A stretch of DNA of 22,556 nt, taken from NCBI GenBank assembly GCA_900546575.1, contig URDM01000050.1, forward strand, positions 1 to 22,556, read 5' to 3'. Origin of the DNA: an uncultured Prevotella sp. GTDB taxonomy: Bacteria; Bacteroidota; Bacteroidia; Bacteroidales; Bacteroidaceae. A model generated the notes under the pieces. The model worked only from the letters and a program-made list of their open reading frames with translations. It was not told the DNA's origin and did no database searches. Of this stretch, positions 21,701 through 22,556 are shown in pieces. A program made the position numbers and the translations under genes. Within the stretch, counting starts at the first letter, position 1. Every line of letters begins with the position of its first letter.

Positions 21701-21733
21701 ATTGGGGTATTTGAGGGGAAAAGCGTAACTTTG
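21701..21733 (+). promoter_or_regulatory. Candidate promoter before the 95-aa ORF
   Basis: ATTG (21701-21704) and TAACTTTG (21726-21733) are separated by 21 nt, a fair match to the Bacteroidetes consensus. Transcription would begin near 21740, 12 nt before the ATG at 21752. Confidence 0.5.
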
Positions 21734-21751
21734 CTAAAAACACTCGCGACT

Positions 21752-22039
21752 ATGCTCCCATCCTCAGCTACATCTCCGGACGGCCCGACGCTCCCGAAGG
21801 CGCACCCTCATGCCACGCATTCACATGCAGTCCGCTGCCTTCGCCCCAAGCCCAGTGGCAAGAGCTTCTACGCCTGTGCCGAGAATCGGCTCGTGCAGAT
21901 TTCGCCATGGAACTATGAGTATCACCGCGACATGAGCATCAACCGCGAGGTGTGCCTCGTGATGAACGAACTGGTCAGAGTGATTGCCGGAGTGGGTGAT
22001 GGGTGGTGGGAAGAATTAGAGGAGAATTGCTTGTTCTGA
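21752..22039 (+). CDS. Uncertain 95-aa hypothetical protein
   Basis: This 95-codon ORF is preceded by a candidate promoter. The N-terminal third (MLPSSATSPDGPTLPKAH) looks non-native, while the C-terminal part (LVQISPWNYEYHRDMSIN, REVCLVMNELVRVIAG, GWWEELEENCLF) has the composition of a real soluble domain. I recognise no family. In the preceding frame the 5' part reads YAPILSYISGRPDAPEG, which also looks protein-like, so the locus may be a frameshifted remnant of a larger gene. Confidence 0.35.
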   Translation: MLPSSATSPDGPTLPKAHPHATHSHAVRCLRPKPSGKSFYACAENRLVQISPWNYEYHRDMSINREVCLVMNELVRVIAGVGDGWWEELEENCLF

Positions 22040-22050
22040 GAATTATTTAT

Positions 22051-22058
22051 TACCTTTG
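22051..22058 (+). promoter_or_regulatory. -7 box (TACCTTTG) of the BspA-like gene
   Basis: TACCTTTG matches TAnnTTTG. A TTG at 22027-22029 is 21 nt upstream. Transcription would start near 22065, giving a leader of about 139 nt before the ATG at 22204. Confidence 0.5.
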
Positions 22059-22126
22059 CCATGTCTATCGTTGAATTTTTTGTTTCTTTTTGCAACACGA
22101 AGATACGTTGAATTTTTCGACATGGC
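22058..22126. repeat. 8-bp inverted repeat enclosing a 12-bp direct repeat
   Basis: GCCATGTC (22058-22065) and GACATGGC (22119-22126) are perfect inverted repeats. Between them CGTTGAATTTTT occurs twice (22069-22080 and 22106-22117). The left arm touches the -7 box, so this may be a DNA operator or recombination-type site more than an RNA hairpin. Confidence 0.6.
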
Positions 22127-22203
22127 AAGACCCTGGGCCGCTTTTGTTGCTCAGGATATCAAAAGTATAATAAACTATAGTGCTGCGGAATAAAATAACT
22201 AAA

Positions 22204-22556
22204 ATGAATATGAGAACATTTACTTTCAAAGGTCTGTTTTTAACAGTGTTATTTGTGTTGCTTGGGAGTTTGGCTATCCAGGCTGCAGATGATGGCTTGA
22301 TTACCAGACAAGTAACACTCAAGCTGGATGAGGCTGGTACTTTACCTAATATGATTAGTGAAAGCCAGAAGAATCTGATTACCAATCTGAAGATTGTTGG
22401 TAAAATTAATGGCACGGATTTGAAATTTATCCGTGAGATGGCTGGTTGTGATGTTAATGGGAAAGAAACCGACGGAAAGCTATCTATATTAGACTTGTCT
22501 GATGCTAAAATTGTAGAAGGTGGATCTGCTTATTATTCGGACCGCGATGATGGCTT
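22204..22556 (+). CDS. BspA-like leucine-rich-repeat surface protein (5' part)
   Basis: The frame is open to the window end (117 codons seen). A signal peptide covers about residues 1-26 (FLTVLFVLLGSLAIQAA). The mature start DDGLITRQVTLKLDEAGTLP, then ITNLKIVGKINGTDLKFIRE and GKLSILDLSDAKIVEGG, is the typical N-terminal cap of Prevotella/Bacteroides BspA-like proteins before their LRR_5 repeats. Such proteins are exported and bind host or bacterial surfaces. The start may be Met1 (22204) or Met3 (22210). Domain length, repeat number and sorting signal lie outside the window. Confidence 0.82.
   Translation, partial: MNMRTFTFKGLFLTVLFVLLGSLAIQAADDGLITRQVTLKLDEAGTLPNMISESQKNLITNLKIVGKINGTDLKFIREMAGCDVNGKETDGKLSILDLSDAKIVEGGSAYYSDRDDG

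Noticed and set aside
22065..22415. 116-codon minus-strand open frame opposite the BspA-like gene start
   Set aside because: The plus strand encodes a signal peptide followed by a typical BspA N-terminal cap; the antisense frame has no support.

Overview
The window looks like a chromosomal stretch of a Bacteroidales bacterium, most likely Prevotella or a close relative. This rests on the gene families: a TonB-dependent receptor with a carboxypeptidase-regulatory-like N-terminus, an RprX/RprY-type two-component pair, a DUF5687 membrane protein, an HU-type protein with a Gly-rich tail, a 'smalltalk' micro-protein and a BspA-like leucine-rich-repeat surface protein. Many start sites are also preceded by the Bacteroidetes -7 box TAnnTTTG rather than by a Shine-Dalgarno sequence. 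No database search was possible, so family names come from motif recognition.

Layout. Positions 1-627 hold a strong terminator, an uncertain 51-codon ORF and the 34-aa smalltalk gene. Positions 628-3603 (minus) hold a small His/Cys-rich membrane protein followed by a TonB-dependent receptor, probably a metal-uptake operon. Positions 3837-5412 (plus) hold a Bcp-type peroxiredoxin and a glycerate kinase. Positions 5499-6641 (minus) hold a polytopic membrane protein behind the last ~70 codons of a second, deleted TonB receptor. Positions 6763-8919 (plus) hold an ABC-F ATPase and a 2H phosphoesterase (ThpR), closed by tandem terminators. Positions 8995-9381 are non-coding and hold a compact element with terminal inverted repeats and internal 21-bp iterons, embedded in 22-bp repeats that start inside the neighbouring response-regulator gene. 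Positions 9382-11726 (minus) are rprX-rprY. Positions 11831-16651 (minus) are an envelope/division operon: ftsK, a lolA-like gene, DUF5687 and a terminator. Positions 16797-20107 (plus) are a nucleic-acid operon: DEDD 3'-5' exonuclease, RlmI-like rRNA methyltransferase and tilS. Positions 20108-22203 are repeat-rich and contain the HU-like gene (minus), a large palindromic structure and an uncertain 95-codon ORF. From 22204 a BspA-like gene runs off the end.

Most genes are ordinary housekeeping genes. The unusual content is non-coding. (1) The ~300-bp inverted-repeat element lies downstream of rprY. (2) A symmetrical 156-bp structure has four 8-bp repeats, a perfect 36-bp palindrome and four inverted 8-bp repeats. 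(3) A dispersed AATTCAACATT-type intergenic repeat carries 13-nt hairpins of fixed 5+3+5 geometry. (4) Tandem micro-duplications sit exactly on start or stop codons of four genes. No defence system, CRISPR array, integrase, tRNA or rRNA is visible.
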